DNA from: an uncultured Pseudomonadota bacterium
Lineage (GTDB): Bacteria > Pseudomonadota > Alphaproteobacteria > UBA9219
Assembly (NCBI GenBank): GCA_903869345.1
Contig: CAIPYM010000075.1
Span: forward strand, 1 to 64,000
DNA length: 64,000 nucleotides
Reading direction: 5' to 3'
Part shown: one piece after another, positions 19,784-29,417 of the stretch
How positions within the stretch are numbered: position 1 is the first letter of the stretch
How the letters are laid out: the number at the start of each line of letters is the position of its first letter
Program-made: the position numbers and the translations under genes
The notes under the pieces: generated by a model
The model's input: the letters and a program-made list of their open reading frames with translations, nothing else
Told to the model about the DNA's origin: nothing
Database searches by the model: none

Positions 19784-20058
19784 GTACCCAAACGGTGGGA
19801 AAAGCCCGGTTTCCCGCCCTTTGTCGTCTGTTTTTGACCAGACCCAACAAGGGATTGGGCCCCTGCTGAGAACCGAGGGATGAGGGTGCCAGCCCCCCCC
19901 TCGCAACATCCCGGAAAGAGCAGGTGATGGCGGGTGTCGCCCCCTTCAAAAAAACGACCCGCAAGGATTTATTGTTCTTGAATCGGATCAGAAACGCGTG
20001 CTAGCGTTCCGGCTGAGCCGAAGAGACGGCCCGCCTAATCCGAGAGGGAAGAGAAACG

Positions 20059-21235
20059 ATGCCTGAACTGAGTCATAGCGTGTTGGGCTTTTTAGGTGGC
20101 GGAGCTCTCCTGGCGTCAGGAATGTCAGCCGCCATCGCGAATCCGGGGGTGATAACCTGCCAAGCTGATGAAACGACGCACCAACCCACCGCGACAGTAT
20201 GGCCGAGCCAGCTCCCAGGAGGAGAGGTCACCGTAGCGTCCAATCCAGATGGAAGCGCGTTTGCAACGTGGCAGAGTGGGGCCATCGAACAATGGTCCGT
20301 AGGTCGTATCATAACAAAAGCAAGGAGTCAGGCAGCCAAGGCGAGTACAACATGTGCCAGAAGGACACAAAATGAGGGAAGGGCATTGCGTGATACAGTG
20401 GCCAAGGCTACAGCCGAAGGTCGAACAAGCCCCCCTCCTGACGGAACACCTCGCGCAAACCGAGCAGCATTTGAAAGCTTATCAGAGGCTGCAAACTCCC
20501 TGGGCAACAGGTCCCACGGAAGAACTTATCACCTGGTCTCAGGGAACCAACAACAATTCCCCTATGAAGGTTACTGTTTTTGCCGGCGCAGGAATCAGCG
20601 CACCTAGGCCAATTGTCGCTCAAGACTTGATGTGTTTTGTGAAACCCGATGGCGCCGTCGTTGCCCAAAAGACACTTGATGGAGCAAAAGGGGCAAACCT
20701 TGTTGCCGCCATTGTAAGACCGAATGGGACGACCACCATCGAAGTCAGGTATAGCCGTTTTCCCCAAAAAACATCTGTCGTCGGATTACCGCAGGATGCT
20801 CGCGCGTTAGCCTCTTTAGCCCTGAGTGCCTGTGCGAAACAGTTCAAAGATTCTGCAGCATTGTACGATCGGGCAAAATTGCAAACCTTCGCGGTCAATC
20901 CCCCCGGACTTGTTCAGGATCGTGATATAAGCGCAGCTTTCCTTGCAGGTGATACTTTTGACGATGGCAGAAGATTCGAAATCGCTGCGAAGTTTGTGAC
21001 CGATGAGCAAAGGCGTCATGACCCAATGGGGGTCACGATTGAGACCTATTCAGCAGGCCTCGGACAGTCTATTGGAGGTATACTCCATCTGGATTCGCGT
21101 TACCCAGGCGATCCGGGAACGTGCCCTGTCCCTGCCGCAGAACCCGCGCCTGCACCCGCCACAGCTGCTCCTCCCGCCCCTGCTGCCTCACATCGTCGGC
21201 CAAAAGCTCTCCCACAAGGCCTACGCGCTGCGTAA
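20059..21235 (+). pseudogene. Putative secreted protein split over two overlapping +1-related ORFs
   Basis: ORF 20059-20607 has a signal peptide (LGGGALLASGMSAAIA); ORF 20354-21235 carries the rest with an Ala/Pro-rich C-terminus. Confidence 0.4.
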
Positions 21236-21366
21236 AACTCGCGTAGCACCTTTCCTTCCTCCCGGTTCCCCTTCCCCCTCTTCCTGCGGTAGAAGGGGGG
21301 CATGGATTCCGAGGAGGATCAAAGGCCTCGGGAACTCGGTGACGTGAGCGGAAGGAACCTCAGGGC

Positions 21367-22471
21367 ATGCGCGCGGAAGTGATAGCGGCGGTCGCCGCGA
21401 TTGAAAAATCCCTCGGGCTGTTGCGGAGGCATCTTTGACCACGACCGCGCCCTGGCTCGTTTGGAGGAGCTGAACCAAGCCGCCGAAAACCCGACCCTCT
21501 GGGATCACCCCACGGCGGCGCAGGATATTTTGCGGGAGAAGACTCACCTGGAGGCAGCGTTTAGCAGCTACCGGAATCTCGAAACCACGCTGAACGACAA
21601 CCGTGAGCTTTTGGGGTTGGCCGAGGCCGAGGGTGATACCGCCCTTGTGACCGAGGCTGAAAACACGCTCTTTGCGCTCCGCGAAGTTGCGGCGCGGCGC
21701 GAGCTGGAAAGTTTGCTGTCGGGCGAGGCCGACAAGAACGATTGTTACGTGGAAGTCAACGCCGGAGCGGGTGGCACCGAGGCCCAAGACTGGGCCGAAA
21801 TGCTGTTGCGGATGTACCTCCGTTGGGCCGAAAAGCGCGGATGCAAGACCACCCTGCTCGACGAGTCGCGGGGCGAAGAGGCGGGAATCAAGTCCGCGAC
21901 GTTGGAGATTAAAGGTGAAAGTGCTTACGGCTGGCTCAAAACCGAGGCGGGCGTGCATCGGCTTGTGCGAATCAGCCCGTTCGACGCCAACGCACGCCGC
22001 CACACCAGCTTTGCCAGCGTAGCCGTCACGCCCGTTGTGGATCAATCCATCCCGATTGAGATCAACGAAAAGGACCTGAAGGTGGACGTCTACCGCGCTT
22101 CGGGCGCAGGCGGGCAGCACGTCAACAAGACCGAAAGCGCCGTGCGGTTCACACACCTTCCCACGGGCCTTGTCGTCGCGTGCCAGCAGGAACGGTCCCA
22201 GCACAAGAACCGTGCGAAGGCGATGGACATGCTGAAAGCCAAACTGTACGAGCGCGAGCTGAAGAAGCGCGAAGACGCGGCTGCGATTTCCGAGGCCGCC
22301 AAGAGCGATATCGCCTGGGGGCATCAGATCCGATCCTACGTCCTGCAGCCCTACCAGTTGGCCAAGGACGTGCGCACGGGTGTGGAGACCAGCCAGGTCG
22401 CCTCGGTCCTCGACGGGGACATTGATCTGTTCCTTCAGGCCTCCCTCGCCGCCCGAATCGCAGGCGGGTAA
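21367..22471 (+). CDS. prfB: Peptide chain release factor 2, expressed via programmed +1 frameshift at CTT-TGA-C
   Basis: [26 protein letters not shown] then, in +1 frame, [23 protein letters not shown]; downstream [15 protein letters not shown]. Confidence 0.96.
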
Positions 22472-22747
22472 ACGAGGGCGTTGCACGACGGAGGCGCCCC
22501 CTCCCCTCACCCGTCATTGCAAACGACGTGCAGCGAAGCGGTCACAGTCGAACCTCGATTCGTGCAGCAAAAAAGGCGTTAAAAAGCGGGAAGGGTCAAC
22601 GGGGGGGGTGATCACACAGCTCGTGGGTAGTTGTTCCCATGGCCACCACGAGCCACGCCGGGAGAAAATTCATGTTATTATGTGCATGGAATAGAGTGTA
22701 CAAGAGGATGAAAAGTTGGCCATGGTACGGTATCAGGGTAGTTTTTC

Positions 22748-24019
22748 ATGTCCAAACCAGCAAAAAGAACCAACACACTTAACGGACCTATTTTGATCCA
22801 CAATAAAAGGGAAACGCCAACAGACCCTCGTGTTTCTCTGTGGAATATCACACCACAACAATCAACAACCCATATTTTAGTTGGACCATGTAGCAGAAAG
22901 CTTCTCAAGCCTTTAGCTTTTAACCTTGCAAAAGGATTCAGTCGTATTTTAGGATCAGATCACGTTGTTGTCATCTTGACAGACATGGACCGTGATTTTT
23001 TATTTCCCGATACCGTGTATCATGAGTGGATTGTTGATGATCTTTTGGAGGTGGTGAAAAGGAGATTCCAGAAGACCTTTAATATTCAAAGTCTAAAAAA
23101 ACACCTTTATGATAGAATGGCCGCAAAACCGGGGAGCGAATCATTTGGAAGCGCTCACTTTCCTCTGACTGATAGTTCAGAGTTTGTCTTAATCTATCTG
23201 GAAACAGCCCATCATCAGCCCCTTTGGGTGCAACGCAATTATGCTGTGAATTTTTGTCCTCAGTATAACCGCATACGAAGAACGGGTGATGACACTCCAT
23301 CCATTTGGAATCAAGGGCGACTTGCACTTCTTTTACACGAAGCAAGCCATCATATCTGTGGATATGGGTCATTAAGGGAATTAAATTCTGACATCATGGC
23401 GCTAAAATCCCTACAACACCTTGGAATTGACTATCCAATTCCCGCTATGCGAGCTGTAACCATCTTAGCAAGAGATAAAAGCAGCTTGGTTGAATCCACC
23501 TATATTATGACATCATTTCTTGATCATGATACACACCCCGATTACAATCAGACGTATTGGCCAACAAGTCAAGATATTTTGGAATCTGTGGCTTTTATCA
23601 AGTTGAGGCTTCAGAAAGCCGGGTTGTTGGTTTATAACCCATCAGGAAATTCAATCAAGGATCCCTTCTCCGGAGGTCTTTCGCTTTATGAAATGTTTTC
23701 ACCTGATCCGTTGCCGTTTGGTCAACAAGGGTTGGCAGGTCTCCAAGGCCCAGAAGACCCTTATCTTATTGCACTTGTGCGGAAGCTTGCTGAACTTCAC
23801 CTACAAGGTGCTTTTTGGGAATCTCATTGGGCAAACATCCTTGTAAGCAACCTCGTGCGGGGCATGGTTATCGGACAACGATTTGATCCATCTGACCAAC
23901 ACTTTGAAGTTGCCTTCAGAGGGGGTGAATCTGACGATTTTCGCGTCCAATACCCCCCGCCGCCCCACATCGCAAGCCCATCCGTACCCCGGACAAACAC
24001 AGTTATGCTGGCCCCTTAA
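22748..24019 (+). CDS. Hypothetical protein with HEXXH zincin-like motif; AT-rich
   Basis: Long ORF; LALLLHEASHHICGYGSLRELNSDIMALKSL contains HEASH. Confidence 0.65.
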   Translation: MSKPAKRTNTLNGPILIHNKRETPTDPRVSLWNITPQQSTTHILVGPCSRKLLKPLAFNLAKGFSRILGSDHVVVILTDMDRDFLFPDTVYHEWIVDDLLEVVKRRFQKTFNIQSLKKHLYDRMAAKPGSESFGSAHFPLTDSSEFVLIYLETAHHQPLWVQRNYAVNFCPQYNRIRRTGDDTPSIWNQGRLALLLHEASHHICGYGSLRELNSDIMALKSLQHLGIDYPIPAMRAVTILARDKSSLVESTYIMTSFLDHDTHPDYNQTYWPTSQDILESVAFIKLRLQKAGLLVYNPSGNSIKDPFSGGLSLYEMFSPDPLPFGQQGLAGLQGPEDPYLIALVRKLAELHLQGAFWESHWANILVSNLVRGMVIGQRFDPSDQHFEVAFRGGESDDFRVQYPPPPHIASPSVPRTNTVMLAP

Positions 24020-24022
24020 ACT

Positions 24023-24790
24023 TTACCCCCTTACCTCCACCCCTTCAGCCCGTAGGCGGGTTTTGACGTCGGGGATGGTGAAGAGGCGTTTGTGAAAAAC
24101 GCTGGCGGCCAGCGCTCCGTCCACGTGCGCGTCGCGGAACACTTCGACAAAATGTTCCACCGTGCCCGCGCCGCCCGAAGCGATCAACGGCACGTTCACG
24201 AGCGCTCGCACGGCACGGAGCTGATGAACATCGTATCCTTGGCGCATGCCGTCTTGGTTCATGCAGTTCAGAACAATCTCGCCCGCGCCGCGCCGGACAA
24301 CCTCCTCCGCCCAATCGAGCGTACGCCGTCGCGTGGACCGGGTTTTGTCGGCGGCTCCGGTGTATTGGTAAACAAACCAATCGGCGTCTTCGTAGCGGCT
24401 ATCAATGCCGACGACGATGCACTGGCACCCGAACTCGGCCGACAAGCGGTTGATCAAATCCGGGTTTTCCAACGCGGGCGAATTGATCGAAATTTTATCC
24501 GCCCCGTGCGCCAAAACATCCCGCACATCGTCCACGGTCCGCAGACCCCCGGCCACGCAAAAGGGGATGTCCAGTTTCTCGGCCACGCGTGTGACCCAAT
24601 CACGGGTGACACGCCGCTGATCGCTGCTGGCGGTGATGTCATAAAACACAAGCTCGTCCGCGCCTTCGTCCCGGTAGCGTTGGGCCAGGTCCAGAATGTC
24701 GCCAACAACCTCGTGGTCGCGGAACTGAACGCCCTTGACGACCTGCCCGTCGCGCACGTCCAGGCACGGGATGATCCGTTTAGCGGGCAT
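24023..24790 (-). CDS. hisF: Imidazole glycerol phosphate synthase subunit HisF
   Basis: [63 protein letters not shown]. Confidence 0.97.
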   Translation of the reverse strand: MPAKRIIPCLDVRDGQVVKGVQFRDHEVVGDILDLAQRYRDEGADELVFYDITASSDQRRVTRDWVTRVAEKLDIPFCVAGGLRTVDDVRDVLAHGADKISINSPALENPDLINRLSAEFGCQCIVVGIDSRYEDADWFVYQYTGAADKTRSTRRRTLDWAEEVVRRGAGEIVLNCMNQDGMRQGYDVHQLRAVRALVNVPLIASGGAGTVEHFVEVFRDAHVDGALAASVFHKRLFTIPDVKTRLRAEGVEVRG

Positions 24791-24803
24791 CCAAGGCCTC
24801 CTG
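24784..24803. repeat. Left 20-bp direct repeat flanking the mobile mystery A/B module
   Basis: CGGGCATCCAAGGCCTCCTG, identical to 26061-26080. Confidence 0.97.
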
Positions 24804-24920
24804 GATAGGGTAAGCACGGGGAATCCAGGGCATGAAGAGATTCTTTCGCGGTGACGGATCGAACGTGTCAGGTTTTCTCTACAATGCCTTCGGGATCAGG
24901 GGAAGGTCCCCCTTTTTCTC

Positions 24921-25505
24921 TCATGACCTGGCAAACACAATCAGAGGATCAAGATCGTGGGTGTCGGCGGCGTGAAGCGCGTCCATGTAGCGACGCCGGA
25001 TGGTTCCGGCGGTTTGCAGATTGTCGCGTCCCCACGTGAGGCGTTTCTCGCCGAGGGTGACGATCAGAAGATCGGCGGCGAGGCGGGACCAACGCCCATT
25101 ACCGTTCGGAAAGGGATGCGTCGAAACAAGCCGATGATGGAAGCGAACGGCCAGTTCGTCGGGAGGATACGTCTTGGCGTCGATCCAAACGTGCGCATCA
25201 TCGAGCAACAAGCGCATCTCGATGGGGATCCGCCAGGGCTCAACGCCCAGGTTGCGCGGCGTCGTGCGATAGGCTCCCGCCCATTTCCACACGTTGCCGA
25301 ACATGCGCTTGTGGAGACGACGCAAGAACGCTTCATCCAGAACAGGCCGTTGACGCTGAAACGCCCACAGGTCGGCCTCCAGGATGTTGGTTTGCTCCAG
25401 CTCGTTCACTTCATGACGGAGGGCCACGTGGGTGGGGATCAGCCCCTCCCGCTCGTCCGGCGTGAGCGGAGTCGCATCCTCATCTTCGGCATCCAGGACG
25501 TTCAT
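24921..25505 (-). CDS. Mobile mystery protein B, Fic family
   Basis: Fic motif HPFPNGNGRWSR; VWKWAGAYRTTPRNLGVEPWRIP. Confidence 0.9.
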   Translation of the reverse strand: MNVLDAEDEDATPLTPDEREGLIPTHVALRHEVNELEQTNILEADLWAFQRQRPVLDEAFLRRLHKRMFGNVWKWAGAYRTTPRNLGVEPWRIPIEMRLLLDDAHVWIDAKTYPPDELAVRFHHRLVSTHPFPNGNGRWSRLAADLLIVTLGEKRLTWGRDNLQTAGTIRRRYMDALHAADTHDLDPLIVFARS

Positions 25506-25954
25506 TCCTCATCCCAGAGCCGTGCGGGTTTGCGCAGCAACGATTCAACCAGGTGGGTGCGCATCTGTCGGCGAGCCGCAGGATCGCGCACCGCTTGATC
25601 TTCCAGTTTCATCGTTTGTTCCACGGGAGTCAGTTGGCGTTCGGCGATGCGCTCGGCCTGTTGTTGAACGGTCTCGCTCAGAGGGCGCTCGGGAACAAGC
25701 GCGTACACGACGCGGCACCCGAGGGCTTCAGCGGCACGTTCGAGGGACCGCAGCGTCAAACTGCCGGAAATCTCGGCCTTTTCCATTTCGCGCACACGCG
25801 GCTGAGCCACCCCAAGCCGCCGCGCCAATTGAGCCCCCGTCATGCCGAGAGCATTGCGCACGGCCCGCACCCAGCCCTTCGGCGGTCGTGGGGTCGCGAC
25901 GAGCGGCCGCAAGGCTTTGAATCGTTGGTCCAAGTGGCGAAGGGCGTCTTTCAT
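25502..25954 (-). CDS. Mobile mystery protein A, HTH (XRE-like) DNA-binding
   Basis: GWVRAVRNALGMTGAQLARRLGVAQPRVREMEKAEISGSLTLRSLERAAEALGCRVVYALVP; ATGA overlap with the Fic gene. Confidence 0.9.
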   Translation of the reverse strand: MKDALRHLDQRFKALRPLVATPRPPKGWVRAVRNALGMTGAQLARRLGVAQPRVREMEKAEISGSLTLRSLERAAEALGCRVVYALVPERPLSETVQQQAERIAERQLTPVEQTMKLEDQAVRDPAARRQMRTHLVESLLRKPARLWDEE

Positions 25955-25964
25955 GGGATAAGAT

Positions 25965-26011
25965 ATACCATATAATTGATGAACAAATCAATAACATAAA
26001 TCTTATGGTAT
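25965..26011. promoter_or_regulatory. Nested inverted repeats, putative operator of the A/B module
   Basis: ATACCATA (25965-25972) with TATGGTAT (26004-26011); inner ATTGAT (25975-25980) with ATCAAT (25987-25992). Confidence 0.6.
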
Positions 26012-26053
26012 GCGTTTGGGGCTTCCTGAAGGGGTGCGAATCAGTGCCTTCAA

Positions 26054-26812
26054 TCAGTTTCGGGCATCCAAGGCCTCCTGCGCGGTTTTCAGGTCAACAA
26101 GGCCTTCGTAAAGGGCTTTGCCGACAATGGCCCCCGCGAGGCCGTTTCTTTGCAGGTCCAAAAGGTCATCAAGGCTGCGAACTCCCCCCGAGGCCAGCAC
26201 CTGAAGATTCGGGGAGCGGGTTGTGAGGTGCCGGTAAAGCTCAAGGTTGGGCCCTGCCAACATACCGTCCCGCGCAACATCCGTGCAGAGAATCGTGGAG
26301 AGCATGTCCGTTGGGTAGAAGGCGAGAATCGCCTCCAGCGACAGGGAGCTGCGGGCCTGCCAGCCGTGCGTGACCACCTGAATCGCGTTGGCCTCGGACA
26401 CCCCCTCGTCCGGAACGCACACATCAAGAGCCAGCACGATGCGTCCGGGCCCGAGGCGCGTCATCCATTCGCGGACAAGCTCAGGCTGCGTGACGGCCAA
26501 GCTGCCGATGACGATGCGCTCAACGCCTGCCGCAACAAGGGCGTCGATGGTGGCCCACGAACGGATGCCGCCCCCCGTCTGAATCTTGACGGGCACGGCA
26601 CGGGTCATGGCCGCGATCAGGTCCGTTTGCCGCGTTCCACCGGCCTCGGCCCCATCAAGATCCACCACGTGAATCCACCGAGCCCCTGCCTCGGCAAAGG
26701 CCTTGGCTTGCGCCACAGGATCCTCGGCATAGAGGGTGGAGGCGCGAAAATCGCCGCGCGCCAAGCGCACGCAGCGTCCGTTTTGCAGGTCAATGGCGGG
26801 GAAAAGGTCCAC
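26054..26812 (-). CDS. hisA: Phosphoribosylformimino-5-aminoimidazole carboxamide ribotide isomerase
   Basis: MDLFPAIDLQNGRCVRL, IQTGGGIRSWATIDALVAAGVERIVIGS, LASGGVRSLDDL. Confidence 0.96.
   Translation of the reverse strand: MDLFPAIDLQNGRCVRLARGDFRASTLYAEDPVAQAKAFAEAGARWIHVVDLDGAEAGGTRQTDLIAAMTRAVPVKIQTGGGIRSWATIDALVAAGVERIVIGSLAVTQPELVREWMTRLGPGRIVLALDVCVPDEGVSEANAIQVVTHGWQARSSLSLEAILAFYPTDMLSTILCTDVARDGMLAGPNLELYRHLTTRSPNLQVLASGGVRSLDDLLDLQRNGLAGAIVGKALYEGLVDLKTAQEALDARN
26061..26080. repeat. Right 20-bp direct repeat, within the 3' end of hisA
   Basis: CGGGCATCCAAGGCCTCCTG, identical to 24784-24803. Confidence 0.97.
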
Positions 26813-26975
26813 GGTCAGTCCCTCGGATCAAGTGCCCGGAAAAGCCCCTCTCTCTACAACGGTTGAGCCCCGTGGGGAAAGGGCCGAGCGTGCCCCGCGC
26901 TCTGGTCCTCAAGGGACTTAGGCTTTAGTCTCGACCCGATTCCACGAGGTGTCCGGCAAGAGGGGAGAGGCGGTC

Positions 26976-28097
26976 ATGACGTCGTTTAGGCTAACCCGAT
27001 CCGACAAGTCTGTCCTGGGCCGTTGGTGGTGGACCGTGGACCATTGGATTTTGGCGGCGCTGGCGTTGCTGATCGGCTACGGCGTCATTCTGATTCAGGC
27101 GGCCACGCCCGCCATCGCGACGCACTATGGCCTCGATCCGTTTTATTTCACCCAGCGGCATGTGGCGGGTCTGATTCCGGCCGTGGCGCTGATGTTAGGC
27201 GTTTCGTTGCTGACCCCCCGGCAGGCGCTTTGGGGGGCGGCGGGGCTTCTGGCCGTGACGTTGCCTTTGCTCGCCGCGACGCTTGTTCTGGGGGCCGAAG
27301 TCAAAGGGGCGACCCGGTGGCTCGACCTGTTCGGGGTGTCGTTGCAGCCCTCCGAGTTTGTTAAACCTGCACTGATCGTGGTGGCGGCGTGGCTTTTTGC
27401 TCGCCAGCAAGAACGCCCGCAGGGGTATGCCTGGGCGCTGAACGCCGTGCTTTACGGCGCGGTGGTTGTGGGCTTGTTGGGACAGCCGGACCTCGGCATG
27501 ACGGTGCTGGTCTCGTGCGTGTGGTTTGGGCAGTTTTTCCTGGCGGGTATGTCGGTGCGGGCCGCCGGAGGGGTGGCGTTTGCGGGCGCTGCGGGGCTTG
27601 TCGGGGCTTACTATGTGTTCCCGCACGTGACCGCTCGCGTGGACCGATTTCTAGGGCATGGTGATACCTACCAAACGGATCGAGCGCTTGAAGCCTTTGC
27701 GCATGGTGGCGTGTGGGGCGTGGGGCCGGGAGAGGGCACCGTGAAGCTGACGTTGCCGGACGCGCACGCCGATTTTGTGATGGCTGTCGCGGGAGAGGAG
27801 CTGGGGCTGATTGGTTGTTTGCTGATCGTGGGACTTTTCGCGTTCATCGCCGTGCGGGGTCTCGGACGGCTGCGCCAGGAAAACAATCTTTTTATCCTGT
27901 TGGCTTCGGCGGGGTTGCTGATCAGCTTTGGCCTCCAAGCCCTGATCAACATGAGCTCCACGCTGCACATCATTCCCGCCAAGGGAATGACGTTGCCTTT
28001 CGTGTCCTACGGGAGGTCATCCCTCTGGGCAACGGGCCTCGGCATGGGCCTTCTGCTGGCCTTCACGCGCAAGCGCTACGGGTTGTCGGGATTGTAG
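26976..28097 (+). CDS. ftsW: FtsW/RodA/SpoVE family protein, likely FtsW
   Basis: LGRWWWTVDHWIL, LQPSEFVKPALIV, LPDAHADFVMAVAGEELGLIG, KGMTLPFVSYGRSSL. Confidence 0.88.
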   Translation: MTSFRLTRSDKSVLGRWWWTVDHWILAALALLIGYGVILIQAATPAIATHYGLDPFYFTQRHVAGLIPAVALMLGVSLLTPRQALWGAAGLLAVTLPLLAATLVLGAEVKGATRWLDLFGVSLQPSEFVKPALIVVAAWLFARQQERPQGYAWALNAVLYGAVVVGLLGQPDLGMTVLVSCVWFGQFFLAGMSVRAAGGVAFAGAAGLVGAYYVFPHVTARVDRFLGHGDTYQTDRALEAFAHGGVWGVGPGEGTVKLTLPDAHADFVMAVAGEELGLIGCLLIVGLFAFIAVRGLGRLRQENNLFILLASAGLLISFGLQALINMSSTLHIIPAKGMTLPFVSYGRSSLWATGLGMGLLLAFTRKRYGLSGL

Positions 28098-28249
28098 GGG
28101 GCTTTGATCTCTCGTCTTGCCGTATCTCTCACCCTTCGTGCTCTCCTCCATGATCATTTGGGAGGGTGTCAGCTCGCTTGACGTGGGACACGCCTAACAG
28201 GTGTCCCATTCTCCGAAAACTTCATAAGGTTCACACGGCCGCAAGAAAT

Positions 28250-29341
28250 CTACCGCCCCCCAGCAAGAGGACGGCTCAGACTCAGCCACTTGGCGACGTT
28301 GCGGTTGTGAACGTCCAAGGTCTCGGCGAAGGCGTGCCCCCCCATGCCGTCGCTGACAAAATACAGGTAGGTGCTCTTCTCGGGGTGCGCCGCCGCTTCC
28401 AGGGCCGCCCGCCCTGGGTTGCAGATGGGTCCGGGCGGCAAGCCCGTCACGCGGTACGTGTTGTACGGTGAGGGGTGGTCCAGGTCGTCGTGCGTCAAGG
28501 AGCGTCCCAGCTGGTCCTTGCCCCGCGTCAGCGCGTAGATCACCGTCGGGTCCGATTGAAGCGGCATCCCAAGCCTGAGGCGGTTCACAAACACCCCAGC
28601 CACGCGAGCGCGCTCCTCGGCTTTTTGGCCCGTTTCTTTTTCAACGAGGGACGCCAAGATCACAAGATCGGCCGGAGTCTTCAGGGGAAGTTCACGATTC
28701 CGCCCTTCCCAAATCTTCGCTAAAACGGCCCCCTGCTCCTTGCGCATACGTTCAATCAGCGAGGATCGGCTATCGCCGTAGCTAAAACGGTACGTCTCGG
28801 GCAACAACGCACCTTCGGGAGGAACCGGCCTTACCTCTCCCGTCATGGCCGGGGTTCCTTCCAGAAGCTGCGCGATCTCCCACGACGTCAGCCCTTCAGC
28901 CACGGTCACTTTTCGGGGCACGGTTCGCCCTTCCCGTAAAATCAGCACGATGTCCACGGTGCTGGCTCCCGGTCCCAGGGTGTACTCCCCCGCCTGAAGG
29001 ACATCCCCCGCCAACACACGCGCCGCACCGCGAAACGCCCAAGGAGTCCAGATCATGTCCGCACGGCTAAGCGCGGTCCCTACGTCCTGAACCGAAGCGC
29101 CTTTGGGAATGATGACCGTGCGGGCTCCCTGCCAGGGGGGTGCCACCATCAACACGCCAAGCCCTAACGCCAGAATGAGAACTTCCACACATCCCACAAG
29201 GACAAGCATCTGCCTCCCCCTTCGGCGTTGCGGAGGTTCGGGCGTCTCGTTGAAAGGCGGGAGGGGGACGCTCCTCGTATCCTCGGGCACAAACACCGGG
29301 GCGGGGGGTGTCTCTTCGGGAAGCTGCGAATCATCAGGCAT
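28250..29341 (-). CDS. mltG: Endolytic transglycosylase MltG (YceG-like)
   Basis: LASLVEKETGQKAEERARVAGVFVNRLRLGMPLQSDPTVIYAL; YNTYRVTGLPPGPICNPGRAALEAAAHPEKSTYLYFV. Confidence 0.95.
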   Translation of the reverse strand: MPDDSQLPEETPPAPVFVPEDTRSVPLPPFNETPEPPQRRRGRQMLVLVGCVEVLILALGLGVLMVAPPWQGARTVIIPKGASVQDVGTALSRADMIWTPWAFRGAARVLAGDVLQAGEYTLGPGASTVDIVLILREGRTVPRKVTVAEGLTSWEIAQLLEGTPAMTGEVRPVPPEGALLPETYRFSYGDSRSSLIERMRKEQGAVLAKIWEGRNRELPLKTPADLVILASLVEKETGQKAEERARVAGVFVNRLRLGMPLQSDPTVIYALTRGKDQLGRSLTHDDLDHPSPYNTYRVTGLPPGPICNPGRAALEAAAHPEKSTYLYFVSDGMGGHAFAETLDVHNRNVAKWLSLSRPLAGGR

Positions 29342-29417
29342 GGCAACACCCCTCAGAGAGCCAAGAAAGGAAACTCAGGATACGCAAACCAGCGCGTTTT
29401 GACAAAAACAGAACGTG

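Larger units (their letters stand above)
24804..26060 (-). mobile_element. Insertion between hisA and hisF carrying only the mobile mystery protein A/B pair (unit length 1,277 bp with one repeat copy)
   Basis: Perfect 20-bp direct repeats on both sides; two-gene cargo; no transposase or integrase ORF. Confidence 0.8.
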
